Shown here: positions 13,238 through 13,266 of the stretch, piece after piece
How the letters are laid out: every line of letters begins with the position of its first letter
Position numbering within the stretch: the stretch's first letter is position 1
NCBI GenBank assembly: GCA_015662815.1
Contig: DQTK01000069.1
Coordinates: 1-13,266 of the forward strand
Direction of reading: 5' to 3'
DNA: 13,266 nt
DNA from: Aquifex aeolicus
GTDB taxonomy: Bacteria > Aquificota > Aquificia > Aquificales > Aquificaceae
Translations under genes and position numbers: made by a program
Notes under the pieces: model-generated
What the model was told of the DNA's origin: nothing
Databases searched by the model: none
The model's input: the letters and a program-made list of their open reading frames with translations, nothing else

Positions 13238-13266
13238 CTTTCAACTCCACACGGTAGATTAGGAAC
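13238..13266 (-). CRISPR. CRISPR-type repeat at the window edge (probable trailer end of an array)
   Basis: The last 29 bases of the window are a perfect copy of the repeat at 7604-7632. On the minus strand it runs GTTCC...GTTGAAAG, so crRNA transcription should run leftward, out of an array that would lie beyond base 13266. This would then be the last repeat, followed by trailer sequence. No second unit at spacer distance is visible within the window, so the array itself is inferred. Confidence 0.6.

Noticed and set aside
13077..13262. Plus-strand 61-codon ORF running into the last repeat
   Set aside because: Low-complexity Phe/Leu-rich reading of the complement of the basic 44-aa ORF and of the repeat; no SD.
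1..13266. tRNA, rRNA, insertion sequences or riboswitches
   Set aside because: I saw no cloverleaf, conserved rRNA block, transposase motif or terminal inverted repeat by eye; covariance-model searches were not possible.

Overview
The window looks like chromosomal DNA from a hyperthermophilic member of the Aquificota, close to Aquifex aeolicus. The reasons are the AT-rich sequence, heavy use of AGA/AGG, ATA and AAA/AAG codons, very tight gene packing (1-4 base overlaps, tail-to-tail stops with no gap), and the FliD/FliS, FtsY, SpoT and MreB/MreC sequences. This assignment is from recognition only; no search was run.

Layout, left to right. 1-1661 (+): the 3' part of fliD followed by fliS, a flagellar cap/chaperone pair. 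1662-3245 (-): a former operon of an intact Nudix hydrolase, a tiny ORF, a ygfZ (folate-binding, Fe-S protein maintenance) gene broken by frameshifts and an in-frame stop, and an intact small hypothetical gene. 3289-4674 (+): ftsY with TPR-like repeats in front of the SRP-GTPase part. 4675-6172: a decay zone with no intact gene. It holds a broken ~200-codon hypothetical gene, scraps of coding sequence, and a broken sigma-54 activator in which PAS sensor sequence is joined by deletion to a late piece of the AAA+ domain. 6173-7098 (-): an alpha/beta hydrolase and a small helical protein. 7116-7659: two small hypothetical genes, one of which carries a perfect 29-base CRISPR-type repeat inside its coding sequence. 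7683-8081 (+): tsaE (tRNA t6A synthesis). 8082-10178 (-): spoT, a bifunctional (p)ppGpp synthetase/hydrolase. 10215-12633 (+): mreB, mreC and a QueC/ExsB-like PP-loop enzyme, joined by ATGA overlaps. 12620-12847 (-): a DUF465/YdcH-like coiled-coil protein. 12848-13266: a degenerate copy of the repeat, a 44-codon basic ORF with its own promoter-like box, and a perfect repeat ending exactly at the window edge, probably the trailer end of an array transcribed leftward.

The genes fall into themes rather than one pathway: motility (fliD, fliS), protein targeting (ftsY), cell shape (mreB, mreC), stringent response (spoT) and tRNA modification (tsaE, queC-like). The two most unusual things are the dispersal of one CRISPR-type repeat into coding sequence 5.6 kb from the putative array, and the concentration of broken genes on the minus strand between 1960 and 6024 while every flanking gene is intact. 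Several SD-less genes also have a -10-like hexamer only 7-10 bases before the start codon, suggesting leaderless or nearly leaderless mRNAs.
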